DNA of 64,000 nucleotides from Salinimicrobium tongyeongense (GCF_026109735.1 NZ_CP069620.1:1302001-1366000); one strand, 5' to 3'. Positions 8,562 through 17,953 are shown, numbered from the stretch's first letter. The notes: generated from the letters alone by a model not told the origin. Translations and numbers: made by a program.

Positions 8562-9731
8562 ATGAAAAACCACTTTTTAAAAACCGTGTTTACACTTGTA
8601 CTTTCTGCAGTATTCTTTTCGTGCAGCAGTGATGACGATGTACCAAACCCCGATCCCGGCACGGGAGGTGACACCGGCGTGCTTGAAGGAAGCGTTCTTG
8701 AGGGCGATATTACCGACGACCTGCTTGTTAAAGAAGGAAATTATAACCTGAAAGGCGCAGTTTCAGTAAAAGATGGCGCCACCCTCACCATAGAGCCAGG
8801 CACAACTTTTACGGTAAGCGCCGCAGACCAGGCGGCAGGAGTAAACCTTTTGTTTGTAGAACAGGGCGGAAAACTAATCGCCGAAGGCACAGCTGCAAAA
8901 CCCATAGTTTTTACTTCTGAAAATAAAAATTCTGAAGGCGGCGACGGCGACTGGGGCGGCATTGGAATTCATGGCCGCGCTAAAATGAATGCTCCCGGCG
9001 GAACCTCGATCTCCGAAGCCGGACAGCTGCCTTACGGCGGAACCAATGATGAGGACAGCTCGGGCAGCCTGAAGTTTGTGAGGGTAGAATATGCAGGGCA
9101 GGCCTCTTCAGACGGGCAGTTTGAATTCAATGCCTTCTCCTTCTTTGCAGTGGGCAGCGGTACGGTACTTGAAAACCTTGAGGCTTTTGAAGGTGCCGAT
9201 GACGGTTTTGAATTTTACGGGGGCACCGTAAATGCCAAAAACCTTGTGGCCATAGGTATGGAAGATGATTCTGTAGACTGGGATGAAGGTTACCGCGGAA
9301 CGCTTACTAACCTTGCTATTGTTCAATACGACGGCGTGGGCGATTTCGCCTTTGAACTGGCCAACAGAAAAGGTGAGAACAACGCCGAACCACGTTCAAT
9401 GGGCACGGTAAAGAATGTGAGTATTCTGGGCCATAACCGAAGCGGTAAGGCTGCATTTGACCTAAAACAGGGCACGGGAGGAATTTTCCAGAATATAGTA
9501 GCAACAAATTATGAAACTATCATTTTCCTCAACGACCAGCTGCAGGAAGTAGAGAATGACCAACTACAATTTACCGGCTCGCACTTCGAATACAGTGAGA
9601 GCCTACTGGTGAACAATGTTGATGAGACCAATGTAGCAGGTGATCTGCTTGAACTTGATGAGAACGCAACAGGAGCTGACCTCAGTGCTTTTAAGAACTG
9701 GAGCAACCTTGATCCTGCCCAGGAATTTTAA
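8562..9731 (+). CDS. Surface lipoprotein with right-handed beta-helix repeats
   Basis: A 389-residue lipoprotein. The signal peptide ends in FFSC with the lipidated Cys at 21, followed by SSDDD, an acidic stretch typical of the flavobacterial signal for surface export of lipoproteins. The rest resembles a parallel beta-helix with repeated short strands: KEGNYNLKGAVSVKDGATL, FTSENK, GGIGIHGRAK, VRVEYAG, ENLEAFEGADDGFEFYGG. No catalytic motif is recognised. It lies 29 bases after the TonB receptor gene and before a terminator, so the two probably work as receptor and surface ligand-binding subunit. Expected partner substrate is phosphate-containing, by context only. Confidence 0.8.
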   Translation: MKNHFLKTVFTLVLSAVFFSCSSDDDVPNPDPGTGGDTGVLEGSVLEGDITDDLLVKEGNYNLKGAVSVKDGATLTIEPGTTFTVSAADQAAGVNLLFVEQGGKLIAEGTAAKPIVFTSENKNSEGGDGDWGGIGIHGRAKMNAPGGTSISEAGQLPYGGTNDEDSSGSLKFVRVEYAGQASSDGQFEFNAFSFFAVGSGTVLENLEAFEGADDGFEFYGGTVNAKNLVAIGMEDDSVDWDEGYRGTLTNLAIVQYDGVGDFAFELANRKGENNAEPRSMGTVKNVSILGHNRSGKAAFDLKQGTGGIFQNIVATNYETIIFLNDQLQEVENDQLQFTGSHFEYSESLLVNNVDETNVAGDLLELDENATGADLSAFKNWSNLDPAQEF

Positions 9732-9763
9732 TGAATTAGCCACTTTTTAATAGATTTGTTTTG

Positions 9764-9795
9764 AAGGGGTTGCGGCATCGCAACCCCTTTTTTTG
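9764..9795 (+). terminator. Intrinsic terminator after the receptor/lipoprotein pair
   Basis: An 11-bp stem AAGGGGTTGCG (9764-9774) pairs with 9779-9789 across a GCAT loop and is followed by a run of T. It lies 32 bases after the lipoprotein stop. Confidence 0.85.
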
Positions 9796-9896
9796 AAAAT
9801 TATTGTGTAGAAATCACGCTTTAACTTTTCCCCAACTAAAATTTGGTGCGGTTTTTGAATTTTTTATTGTAATTTTGAATTGATACCGTATTGAAA

Positions 9897-10235
9897 ATGA
9901 AACAACTCTACTTGTACCCTCTTATGATCATTGGCCTTTTGCTCTTATCGAGCCCGGTCTCTGCACAGGTATCAGCCCCCGAACCTCCTGCAAAAGAAGT
10001 TCCTATAGAAGGGCTTTCTATTTTTCCCAATCCTGCCTCAGGGCAAAAAGTGTATATTAACACCAAAGCCGGAAAAGCAAAACGCATAGAGGTTTATAAT
10101 GTATTGGGCAACAGCGTGCTTTCTGCACAACTCACAGGCAATGAGCTCAATATCTCCAACCTCGATCCCGGGGTTTACATCATGAGGATCCAGGAAGGTC
10201 GAAGCTCTGCCACCCGAAAGCTCGTGGTAAGATAA
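9897..10235 (+). CDS. Small T9SS type A sorting-domain protein
   Basis: A 112-residue protein made of little more than a signal peptide (about 1-22, ending in VSAQ) and a type A T9SS C-terminal domain. The domain shows FPNP (about residue 39), the strand VEVYNVLG-like segment IEVYNVLGN, LDPGVYIMRI and a terminal KLVVR. Normal T9SS cargo carries a passenger of hundreds of residues; here only about 15 residues separate the two signals. I chose the ATG at 9897 over a TTG at 9891. A TAATTTTG -7-like element lies at 9870-9877. The protein may be a small surface peptide, an adaptor or the remnant of a larger cargo gene. Confidence 0.8.
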   Translation: MKQLYLYPLMIIGLLLLSSPVSAQVSAPEPPAKEVPIEGLSIFPNPASGQKVYINTKAGKAKRIEVYNVLGNSVLSAQLTGNELNISNLDPGVYIMRIQEGRSSATRKLVVR

Positions 10236-10287
10236 TTAGTTCCTTTATTTTATTCAGTACCTTTGTGTCCTCAATTTTTATAAAGAT

Positions 10288-11259
10288 TTGAAGGACGTAT
10301 TTTCTATTTCCACTTTAGGGGAGTTCAACAAAAAGGCCCTGCAGGTATTTGAATACCAGTACAAAAACAATGCTGTATACCAGCAATTTGCCAACCTGGT
10401 GCACCGCAGCCCGGCAGAGGTAAAATACGTTGAAGAAATACCATTTTTGCCAATCTCCCTCTTTAAATCCCACAAAATAATTTCTTCGGAAGCTTCCGCT
10501 GAAATGGTTTTTACCAGCAGCGGCACCACCGGCACACAATCAAGCAAACACTATGTTACCGATGTGAAGGTTTATGAGGAAAGTTTCCGCAGGGGCTTCA
10601 CACATTTCTACAGTAATGTTGAAGATTATGCCGTGCTTGCACTTCTTCCTTCCTATCTTGAAAGAAAAGGTTCTTCCTTAATTTACATGGTGCAGGACCT
10701 TATCGAAAAAAGCAATAACCCGGCAAGTGGATTTTACCTGCACAACCTCGATGCGCTGGTTCAAAAGCTGAAAGAACTCGAAGAAAAAGGGCAAAAAACA
10801 TTACTGATTGGAGTTTCGTTTGCCCTACTCGATCTTGTGGAAAACTACACTTTAAACCTGAAGCATACTATTGTGATGGAAACCGGCGGAATGAAGGGCC
10901 GGCGCAAGGAAATGATACGCACCGAACTTCACGAAGTGCTCAAAAAAGGCCTGGGCGTACCGGCTATTCACAGCGAATACGGGATGACCGAACTACTCTC
11001 CCAGGCATACGCCCTCAAAAATGGCATTTTTGAATGCCCGCCCTGGATGAAGATCTTTATTCGTGAACCCGAAGACGCCATGAGCCTGCTACCCGAAGGA
11101 AAATCGGGCGGGATCAATGTGGCAGACCTCGCCAACATCAATTCCTGCTCCTTTATTGCCACCCAGGATCTCGGGAAAAACTTAGGCGGCGGAAAGACTG
11201 AAATTCTTGGCCGTTTTGACCACAGCGACATAAGAGGCTGCAACCTGATGGTTTTTTAA
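10288..11259 (+). CDS. LuxE-like acyl-protein synthetase/acyltransferase
   Basis: A 323-residue adenylate-forming-like protein of the LuxE family. The phosphate-binding loop FTSSGTTGTQS lies near residue 75, and SEYGMTELLSQAY near residue 230 matches the adenylation A5-like motif of this superfamily. LuxE enzymes activate fatty acids and hold them as thioesters, but there are no lux genes here. Flavobacterial homologues are stand-alone proteins of unknown substrate. The only start consistent with the conserved N-terminus is TTG at 10288. TACCTTTG at 10258-10265 is a good -7 match, so it likely has its own promoter. Confidence 0.78.
   Translation: MKDVFSISTLGEFNKKALQVFEYQYKNNAVYQQFANLVHRSPAEVKYVEEIPFLPISLFKSHKIISSEASAEMVFTSSGTTGTQSSKHYVTDVKVYEESFRRGFTHFYSNVEDYAVLALLPSYLERKGSSLIYMVQDLIEKSNNPASGFYLHNLDALVQKLKELEEKGQKTLLIGVSFALLDLVENYTLNLKHTIVMETGGMKGRRKEMIRTELHEVLKKGLGVPAIHSEYGMTELLSQAYALKNGIFECPPWMKIFIREPEDAMSLLPEGKSGGINVADLANINSCSFIATQDLGKNLGGGKTEILGRFDHSDIRGCNLMVF
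11015..11033. repeat. Dispersed palindrome TCAAAAATGNCATTTTTGA (intragenic copy)
   Basis: A perfect copy of the 19-base palindrome inside the LuxE-like coding sequence, encoding part of ALKNGIFEC. The same 19-mer, apart from the central base, also occurs inside the TonB receptor gene at 8051-8069. Confidence 0.7.
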
Positions 11260-11351
11260 CAAAAAATAATTACCCGTAGTGTAAGGAATTGATTTTATGC
11301 CGACTTACTGTACGGTTAGATTATGTTTTCATAATTGGTTGGTTAGTTAGA

Positions 11352-11381
11352 AGCCCCCTCGCCCTCAAAAGCAAGGGGGCT
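11352..11381. terminator. Hairpin terminator between convergent genes
   Basis: AGCCCCCT (11352-11359) pairs with AGGGGGCT (11374-11381) around a 14-base loop. It lies between the LuxE-like gene and the convergent tyrS gene, so it can serve both. The T tract on the plus side is weak (TATCTTATTT). Confidence 0.65.
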
Positions 11382-11388
11382 ATCTTAT

Positions 11389-12684
11389 TTACTCAACCCT
11401 TAAAATGTAGGTGTTTCTTTTGCCTTTATTGATAATCACATATTTATCGTTAAGCAGGTCATTTGTGGTAATCGTATAATCTTCGGTAACCTTTTCTTTA
11501 TTCACCGAGATCGAATTCTCTTTTAAAGCTCTTCGGGCCTCTCCGTTCGACTTGAGGAAATCGGTCTTTGCAGAAAGTGCCGCGATCATATCGAGCCCTG
11601 CCTCAACATCTTCGCGGGAAATTTGTGCCTGGGGCACGCCTTCAAAAACATCGAGAAAAGTAGCTTCATTCAGCTTTTTGAGGTCATTGGCGGTACTTTT
11701 TCCAAAGAGCACTTCCGAAGCCTTCACCGCATTCTCATACTCCTCTGCCGAATGTACCATGATAGTAATTTCTTCTGCCAGTTTACGCTGCAACTCCCTT
11801 AAATGAGGAGCTTCTTTATGCTGCGCAATAAGCGCTTCAATTTCCTCTTTTGAAAGAAAAGTGAATATTTTTATGAATTTCTCGGCGTCTTCGTCGCTGG
11901 TGTTGAGCCAGTACTGGTAAAATTTGTATGGGGAGGTACGTGCAGGATCAAGCCAGATGTTCCCCGATTCTGTTTTCCCGAATTTTGTACCGTCGGCCTT
12001 GGTAATTAAAGGGCAGGTAAGGGCATAACCTTTCCCGTCGCCAATCCTGCGAATAAGCTCGGTACCGGTGGTGATATTCCCCCACTGGTCACTGCCGCCC
12101 ATTTGCAGGGTACAATCAAGCTCCCTGTACAAATGCAGGAAATCATAACCCTGCACAAGCTGGTAAGTAAATTCGGTAAAAGACATTCCTTCGGAAGAAT
12201 CTGAAGACAACCGCTTTTTTACACTGTCTTTAGACATCATGTAATTCACGGTAATATGTTTCCCAACATCCCGAATGAAACTCAAAAAACTGAAGTTTTT
12301 CATCCAGTCATAGTTATTCACCATTACTGCTGCGTTCTCGGCCTCACTTTCAAAGTCGAGGAACTTAGACAGTTGATTTTTGAGGGCGTTTTGATTTTGA
12401 AGCAGGGTTGCTTCAGTAAGAAGGTTGCGCTCGTTCGATTTTCCCGAAGGGTCGCCAATCATTCCTGTAGCTCCTCCTACCAGGGCTACCGGCCTGTGCC
12501 CCGCCTCCTGGAAATGTTTGAGCATCATAACCCCCACCAGGTGACCTATATGTAAAGAATCGGCTGTGGGATCAATTCCTACATAGGCAGACCTAAGGCC
12601 TTCCAAAAGATGCTCTTCGGTGCCGGGCATCACGTCGTGAATCATTCCCCTCCAGGTCAATTCTTCTACAAAATTCTTGTTCAT
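11389..12684 (-). CDS. tyrS: Tyrosyl-tRNA synthetase
   Basis: A 431-residue class I aminoacyl-tRNA synthetase that charges tRNA-Tyr. The HIGH motif is at residues 46-49 (LHIGHLVG), the tyrosine-binding region follows, and KFGKTESGN corresponds to the KMSKS loop in its bacterial TyrRS form. The C-terminal 65 residues form the S4-like RNA-binding domain ([18 protein letters not shown]). Length and domains match the bacterial TyrRS family throughout. It is a single-gene unit between a convergent hairpin and a divergent SDR gene. Confidence 0.97.
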   Translation of the reverse strand: MNKNFVEELTWRGMIHDVMPGTEEHLLEGLRSAYVGIDPTADSLHIGHLVGVMMLKHFQEAGHRPVALVGGATGMIGDPSGKSNERNLLTEATLLQNQNALKNQLSKFLDFESEAENAAVMVNNYDWMKNFSFLSFIRDVGKHITVNYMMSKDSVKKRLSSDSSEGMSFTEFTYQLVQGYDFLHLYRELDCTLQMGGSDQWGNITTGTELIRRIGDGKGYALTCPLITKADGTKFGKTESGNIWLDPARTSPYKFYQYWLNTSDEDAEKFIKIFTFLSKEEIEALIAQHKEAPHLRELQRKLAEEITIMVHSAEEYENAVKASEVLFGKSTANDLKKLNEATFLDVFEGVPQAQISREDVEAGLDMIAALSAKTDFLKSNGEARRALKENSISVNKEKVTEDYTITTNDLLNDKYVIINKGKRNTYILRVE

Positions 12685-12766
12685 GATCTTTTCTTTGAAG
12701 TAAAAACAGCCGTAAAGATACCATAAAGCTTCATTTTTCCTAAGCGGTTTTAGCTATATTTACCTC

Positions 12767-13786
12767 ATGATTCTAGTCACCGGAGGCACAGGCTTGGTTG
12801 GTTCCCATTTACTGCTTGATCTTGCAAAAGCAGGCAAATCTGTTCGTGCAATCTACCGCAGCCAGGCAAGTTTGGAGGCCGTAAAAAGAGTATTTTCTTA
12901 CACAAATTTACGGCCCAGGGCAGAAGAGCTATTTTCAGCAATTGAATGGGTAAAAGCAGATATCATTGATATTCCCAGTCTCGAACAGGCTTTTGAAGGT
13001 GTTGATAAAGTGTACCACTCTGCTGCGCTGGTTACTTTTGACACTTCCAAAGATGCTTTACTGCGGAAGGTGAACATTGAAGGCACAGCCAACGTGGTGA
13101 ACCTGTGCATTAAAAATAAAATTAAGAAACTCTGTTTTGTGAGTTCCATTGCCACTCTCGACAAAAAACCGGGAGAAGATAAGATCACTGAAGTGTCTTT
13201 TTGGAACAAGGAACTCAATCACAGTATGTATGCCATTACCAAATACGGTGCTGAAATGGAAGTTTGGCGCGCAAGCCAGGAAGGAGTCCCGGTGGTGATC
13301 GTAAAACCCGGAATCATCATTGGCCCGGGATTTTGGAATAGTGGCAGCGGCAGGATCTTCAAAAAAATTCACGGCGGACTCAACTACTATGTTCCGAAAA
13401 CTACCGGGTTTGTTGGGGTTTGGGATGTAGTGAAGGTCTTGCAGGAGCTTATGGACTCACCTGTCAAAAATGACGAATTTTTAGTTGTTTCTGAAAACCT
13501 TTCTTTCAGGACCGTGTTTGCTATGACAGCAAATTCTTTTGGACAGCCCGCACCTGCAAAGGCCCTGAAAAAATGGATGGTCTTTACCGGCTGGTTATGG
13601 CAGGAACTTTCAGGGCTTTTCTCAAACCGGGAAAAACAACTGGAAAAGAGGTCTCAAAAAAGCCTTTTTGAGCATTCATTTTATTCTTCAGCAAAACTGA
13701 AGGAACAAATGGCCTTTGAATTTGAACCTATTTCAGAAGTAATAGAAAAAACAGCCTCTTTCTACAAAAAAGACCTTCAGAAATAA
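12767..13786 (+). CDS. NAD-dependent epimerase/dehydratase (extended SDR)
   Basis: A 339-residue extended short-chain dehydrogenase. The Rossmann motif GGTGLVG (6-12) binds NAD(P), the segment YHSAALV is the typical SDR strand-4 motif, and the catalytic pair is Tyr155-xxx-Lys159 in YAITKY. The C-terminal part is the substrate lobe, and the acceptor or sugar cannot be read. A TATATTTA element lies only five bases before the ATG, so the message may have almost no leader. It ends two bases before the convergent DUF4296 gene. Confidence 0.85.
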   Translation: MILVTGGTGLVGSHLLLDLAKAGKSVRAIYRSQASLEAVKRVFSYTNLRPRAEELFSAIEWVKADIIDIPSLEQAFEGVDKVYHSAALVTFDTSKDALLRKVNIEGTANVVNLCIKNKIKKLCFVSSIATLDKKPGEDKITEVSFWNKELNHSMYAITKYGAEMEVWRASQEGVPVVIVKPGIIIGPGFWNSGSGRIFKKIHGGLNYYVPKTTGFVGVWDVVKVLQELMDSPVKNDEFLVVSENLSFRTVFAMTANSFGQPAPAKALKKWMVFTGWLWQELSGLFSNREKQLEKRSQKSLFEHSFYSSAKLKEQMAFEFEPISEVIEKTASFYKKDLQK

Positions 13787-13788
13787 TT

Positions 13789-14280
13789 TTAACGCTGAAC
13801 CCGGCTTTTCGAAACAGGCATGGGAAGCCTGGGATCGGGCTCAAGCATTCCTGATGTATCCCTGCTAAACCCGCGCCGTATCAAAGTGTCATTTTCAGGC
13901 CTTTTTCTAAGGGAATCCCTCACTTTTTCATTGGCCTCCCTAATAGAGTCATAATCGGCCATTAACAGTTCAAGATTTTCCTTTACCCGCTCATAAATTT
14001 TTTCGTACTGTCTGTAGTTCTGGGCGTAATATTCATTACTTTGTGCCAGCTGCGTACTGTCTATCCCGTACTTTTTTGTAAGGTAAGGGTATGCATTAAT
14101 TCCTTTTTCTTCCATGAGTGCCTTGTTATACGACCTTGCCCCGTGGAGCAGGGAAATTTCTGTGAGCACCTCAACCATCTTATCTTCAGGAATGAGATTA
14201 TCGGGTTTTGAGCTGCGGGTGATCTCCTGACAGGAAACCAACACGGAAAACACCATGAAAATTAAAAGGAGCTTTTTCAT
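13789..14280 (-). CDS. DUF4296 lipoprotein
   Basis: A 163-residue protein with a lipoprotein signal peptide (VLVSC, Cys17) followed by a helical domain matching DUF4296, a family restricted largely to Bacteroidota. The conserved features seen are EDKMVEVLTEISLLHGAR and the YGIDSTQLAQSNEYYAQN segment. Function unknown. It follows pyrC by one base and the GT2 gene upstream, so the three are one operon (GT2-pyrC-DUF4296). The C-terminal 40 residues are charged and look disordered. It probably sits in the periplasm, anchored to the outer or inner membrane. Confidence 0.85.
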   Translation of the reverse strand: MKKLLLIFMVFSVLVSCQEITRSSKPDNLIPEDKMVEVLTEISLLHGARSYNKALMEEKGINAYPYLTKKYGIDSTQLAQSNEYYAQNYRQYEKIYERVKENLELLMADYDSIREANEKVRDSLRKRPENDTLIRRGFSRDTSGMLEPDPRLPMPVSKSRVQR

Positions 14281-14281
14281 G

Positions 14282-15622
14282 TTACCTGTCGAATTTTAAC
14301 CTTTCTGCTTTTACAAAAGGTGTAAAATTGAAATTCTTGTACACTAAATTTCCATTCACAAAGGTGTGGGTCACCCTCGATTTAAAAGTGGTTCCTTCAA
14401 AAGGAGACCAGCCACATTTGTAAAGTGTATTTCCTGGCTGTACAGCCCAGGGCGCATTAAGATCGACAATGACAAGATCGGCCTTATAACCTTCTCTTAT
14501 AAATCCTCTCTTTTCAATGTCAAAAAGAATGGCCGGGTTGTGGCACATTTTCTCTACAATTTTCTCCAGCGAAATTTTACCCTGGTGGTACATCTGCAAC
14601 ATTGCGGGCAAGGCGTGCTGCACCAGCGGGCCGCCACTTGGAGCTTTGGTGTATACATTCTTCTTTTCGTCGCGGGTATGGGGTGCATGGTCTGTCGCGA
14701 TGACGTCTATCTTGTCATCAATCAAACCTTTTAATAAGGCTTCCTGATCTTTTTCGGTCTTTACAGCAGGGTTCCATTTAATAAAAGTGCCTTTCTTCTC
14801 ATAGTCTTTGTCATTAAACCAAAGGTGGTGCACGCAAACTTCCGCAGTGATCATTTTCTCTTTAAGAGGCTTCTTACTGTCGAACAGTTTGAGCTCTTTT
14901 GCCGTAGACAGGTGAAAAACGTGTAATCTCGCACCCGTTTTTTTAGCGAGCGCCACAGCTTTAGAAGAAGATATGTAACAGGCCTCTTCACTTCGAATTA
15001 CAGGGTGCAGCTCTACAGGAATATCATCTCCATATTGTTCTGTATATTTCTTTAGATTTTCCTGAATGGTTTTTTCGTCTTCACAATGAGCAGCTATAAG
15101 CACAGGCGATTCCTTGAAGATGCTCTCCAGCACTTTTTCGTCGTCTACCAGCATGTTCCCGGTAGAGGAACCCAAAAATAATTTGAGGGCCGGAACTGTT
15201 TTAGGATCTATTTTTTTGATCTCCTCCAGGTTGTCGTTTGTTCCGCCAAACATGAAAGCATAATTGGCATAAGACACATTTTCGGCCAGCTTGTATTTTT
15301 CTTCCAGAAGGTCTATGGTCGTGGTTTGCGGCTGGGTATTGGGCATTTCAATAAATGAAGTAATACCGCCTGCCACAGCTGCTTTAGAGCCTGTTTCAAT
15401 AGTTTCTTTATGGGTAAGCCCCGGCTCCCTGAAATGTACCTGATCATCTATAAGGCCGGGCATAAGATAATTACCTTCGGCATCAACGATATTAAGGTTG
15501 GGAGATTTGGCACTTATACTTGAAGCGATCTCTTTAATAATTCCATCTTCAATAAAAACATCTCCTTCAATGATAGAACCTTCATTGACAATCTTTGCAT
15601 TCTTAATTAAAACCTTCTTCAT
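14282..15622 (-). CDS. pyrC: Dihydroorotase
   Basis: A 446-residue amidohydrolase for the third step of pyrimidine synthesis, cyclising carbamoyl-aspartate to dihydroorotate. The signature DDQVHFREPG is at residues 59-68; the later metal and substrate motifs AHCED, FHLST and ATDHAPHT are present. The usual HxH metal pair of amidohydrolases is QxH here (Gln61, His63). I believe this is a common form in Bacteroidota, but I cannot check it. It overlaps the upstream GT2 gene by one base and precedes a DUF4296 lipoprotein gene. Confidence 0.93.
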   Translation of the reverse strand: MKKVLIKNAKIVNEGSIIEGDVFIEDGIIKEIASSISAKSPNLNIVDAEGNYLMPGLIDDQVHFREPGLTHKETIETGSKAAVAGGITSFIEMPNTQPQTTTIDLLEEKYKLAENVSYANYAFMFGGTNDNLEEIKKIDPKTVPALKLFLGSSTGNMLVDDEKVLESIFKESPVLIAAHCEDEKTIQENLKKYTEQYGDDIPVELHPVIRSEEACYISSSKAVALAKKTGARLHVFHLSTAKELKLFDSKKPLKEKMITAEVCVHHLWFNDKDYEKKGTFIKWNPAVKTEKDQEALLKGLIDDKIDVIATDHAPHTRDEKKNVYTKAPSGGPLVQHALPAMLQMYHQGKISLEKIVEKMCHNPAILFDIEKRGFIREGYKADLVIVDLNAPWAVQPGNTLYKCGWSPFEGTTFKSRVTHTFVNGNLVYKNFNFTPFVKAERLKFDR

Positions 15623-16353
15623 TATATCGTCATCTTATTAAACAGACTGTTTATTTTCATTTTTATAACTCCAAAAACAGCTTCCCAAATAATCGAACCA
15701 CTCATTTTTGAGGTTCCGCGGGTTCTGTCGGTAAACACCACAGGCACCTCCACGATCCTGAACTTTGCCAGGTAAGCCTTGAACTTCATTTCGATTTGAA
15801 AGGCATAACCCACAAATTTGATTTTGTCAAGGTGTATCCTCTCAAGCACCTCCCTGTCATAACAAACAAAACCTGCCGTGGTATCTTCCACAGGCATGGC
15901 CGTTATAAAACGAACGTATTTTGAGGCCAGCCATGACAACAGTACCCTGCTCATGGGCCAGTTCACTACATTTACGCCGGTTTTGTACCTGGAGCCAATA
16001 GCCACCTGGGCCCCGCCTCGTTTGCAGGCATTGTACAGGCGTATCAAATCATTGGGATTATGGGAAAAATCGGCATCCATTTGAAAGATGTACTTGTAAT
16101 CCCGTTCCAACACCCATTCAAAACCTTTGATATAAGCAGTACCCAGGCCAGATTTCCCTTCCCTTTCAATTAAGAACAACTTATCCTTATAGACCGGTTG
16201 AAGGGATTTTACGATCCCGGCAGTTTGATCGGGAGAATTATCGTCCACCACCAAAACGTGAAAATTGCGCTGAAGAGAAAAGACATTTTTAATGATCTTT
16301 TCTATATTTTCTTTTTCGTTGTAGGTGGGTATTATAACAATCCCATCTGGCAT
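15622..16353 (-). CDS. GT2 polyprenol-phosphate mannosyltransferase-like
   Basis: A 243-residue family 2 glycosyltransferase close to dolichyl/polyprenol-phosphate mannose synthases. It has IPTYNEKENI at the N-terminus, VVDDNSPDQT for nucleotide binding and the metal-binding MDADFSHNP. It lacks the C-terminal membrane domain of GtrB-type enzymes, so it is a peripheral cytoplasmic-face protein that makes a lipid-linked sugar for transfer across the membrane. The actual sugar is inferred from family. TACATTTG on the minus strand at 16368-16375 is a candidate -7 element 15 bases upstream of the start. Confidence 0.85.
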   Translation of the reverse strand: MPDGIVIIPTYNEKENIEKIIKNVFSLQRNFHVLVVDDNSPDQTAGIVKSLQPVYKDKLFLIEREGKSGLGTAYIKGFEWVLERDYKYIFQMDADFSHNPNDLIRLYNACKRGGAQVAIGSRYKTGVNVVNWPMSRVLLSWLASKYVRFITAMPVEDTTAGFVCYDREVLERIHLDKIKFVGYAFQIEMKFKAYLAKFRIVEVPVVFTDRTRGTSKMSGSIIWEAVFGVIKMKINSLFNKMTI

Positions 16354-16454
16354 AAAATTCTTTTGGACAAATGTAACTATTTTTAAAGTTTAGGATAGTC
16401 TTTTAAAACTTCTTTTAATGGTATAAATCCTACCTTTGCATAAAATATCTTTGT

Positions 16455-17123
16455 TTGGAAGTTATAGAAAGACACGCAGTTTCGCAAGACTGGATCACGC
16501 TCATGCTGGTGCTGGTGTTTGGCCTGCTGGTAGTGGCAAAGTATGCCTTTACGCAAAGGTTTGCGCACTTTAGCATGCTGTTCGCTACAGATAAGTACCT
16601 CCTGTTGAAGGGAAAAGACCCTAATCTTTTTCATCCTTTCAACATCTTGCTCTTTGCTGTTAACGTGGTCTCGGCCGGCTTGTTCATTTATATTTACTAC
16701 CTCACATTTGGCGAGGGGCACCCAGACAGGCCGGGCATTACTTTTCTAAGGATCATGACGGCATACGCTACTTTTGTCCTGCTTAAATTTTCGCTGGAAA
16801 AGATCCTGGCAGATGTGGTCTCGGTGAACGAGCAAATGAACTATTACCTGTTCTACAAGCTTAGTTACCGCAACTTTATGGCCCTTATACTACTCCCCAT
16901 ATCTATATTTTTTATTTATACATGGGAGCCAACCCGGCTGGTGCTGTACATTTTGCTGGGGGTGATTTTACTCATGAATTTGATTACCCTGCTCAGTATT
17001 TTTATCAAAAACCGACAGTACATTGCGACCCATTGGTTTTATTTTATTTTGTATCTTTGCGCTCTTGAAATTGGGCCCTATTATATTTTATATAAGCTGG
17101 TTACCAAGTTCCAGGGTGAATAA
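16455..17123 (+). CDS. DUF4271 membrane protein
   Basis: A 222-residue inner-membrane protein with about five to six hydrophobic segments, matching DUF4271, a Bacteroidota family of unknown function. The TTG at 16455 is the best start because it gives the short polar head EVIERHAVSQDW that precedes the first span. A TACCTTTG -7 match lies at 16431-16438. The gene is five bases before hemD, and this pairing supports a shared transcript. No catalytic motif is visible. Its role in heme synthesis is suggested only by the linkage. Confidence 0.82.
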   Translation: MEVIERHAVSQDWITLMLVLVFGLLVVAKYAFTQRFAHFSMLFATDKYLLLKGKDPNLFHPFNILLFAVNVVSAGLFIYIYYLTFGEGHPDRPGITFLRIMTAYATFVLLKFSLEKILADVVSVNEQMNYYLFYKLSYRNFMALILLPISIFFIYTWEPTRLVLYILLGVILLMNLITLLSIFIKNRQYIATHWFYFILYLCALEIGPYYILYKLVTKFQGE

Positions 17124-17128
17124 AAAAA

Positions 17129-17887
17129 ATGTATATGAAAGTGAAAACAATTTTGGTATCTCAGCCAGAACCGAAGGTTGAAAATTCTCCTTATTTTGAT
17201 CTTGAAGAAAAACAAAAAGTAAAAATAGATTTTATCCCGTTTATCCATGTCGAGGGCGTTTCTTCAAAGGACGTAAGACAGCAAAAAGTGGACCTTTCAA
17301 ATTATACAGCAATTATACTTACCAGTCGAAATTCTGTTGACCATTTCTTTAGAATTGCTGAAGAAATGCGATTTAAAGTACCCGATACTTTAAAGTATTT
17401 TTGCCAGAGCGAAGCCGTTGCTTATTACCTGCAAAAGTACGTGGTTTACCGCAAGCGGAAGATCTATGTTGGAAAAAGGACTTTTGCTGAACTTTCCCCC
17501 CTTATTAAAAAGTACAAAAACGAAAAATTCCTCCTGCCGTCTTCAGATATGCTGAAGCCCGACGTGCCAAAGACCCTAAATAAACTTGGGGTTGACTGGA
17601 AGAAAGCTGTTTTCTACAGAACAGTGGTGAGTGATCTTTCCCACCTTAGGGAAGTGTTCTATGATATCCTGGTGTTCTTTAGCCCCAGCGGAATCAAATC
17701 ATTATTTGAGAACTTCCCCGATTTTAAACAAAACGACACTAAAATTGCAGTTTTTGGGAACACTACAGTGAAAGCTGCCAAAGATCACGGCCTGGTCGTG
17801 AACATTCAGGCACCAACCCCCGAAACTCCTTCCATGACCATGGCCCTTGAAAAGTATATCAAGGAACAGAATAAAAAAGCTCATTAG
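17129..17887 (+). CDS. hemD: Uroporphyrinogen-III synthase
   Basis: A 252-residue enzyme that closes and inverts ring D of hydroxymethylbilane to form uroporphyrinogen III, in the cytoplasm. It is poorly conserved, as usual for HemD, but it shows ILTSRNSVDHFF in the first domain, FFSPSGIKSLFENF in the second and VFGNTTVKAAKDHG near the end. A second ATG two codons later (17135) is an equally good start. It follows the DUF4271 gene by five bases and ends before a strong bidirectional terminator. Confidence 0.88.
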   Translation: MYMKVKTILVSQPEPKVENSPYFDLEEKQKVKIDFIPFIHVEGVSSKDVRQQKVDLSNYTAIILTSRNSVDHFFRIAEEMRFKVPDTLKYFCQSEAVAYYLQKYVVYRKRKIYVGKRTFAELSPLIKKYKNEKFLLPSSDMLKPDVPKTLNKLGVDWKKAVFYRTVVSDLSHLREVFYDILVFFSPSGIKSLFENFPDFKQNDTKIAVFGNTTVKAAKDHGLVVNIQAPTPETPSMTMALEKYIKEQNKKAH

Positions 17888-17906
17888 ATCCTTAAAAATT
17901 GGACAT

Positions 17907-17934
17907 AAAAAAACCGGCAAATGCCGGTTTTTTT
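17907..17934. terminator. Strong bidirectional terminator
   Basis: A 13-bp perfect stem (A7-CCGGCA with TGCCGG-T7) at 17907-17919 and 17922-17934 with a two-base gap. Flanking A and T tracts serve hemD on the plus strand and pckA on the minus strand. Confidence 0.93.
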
Positions 17935-17953
17935 AATTTTAAACATGTTCTTT

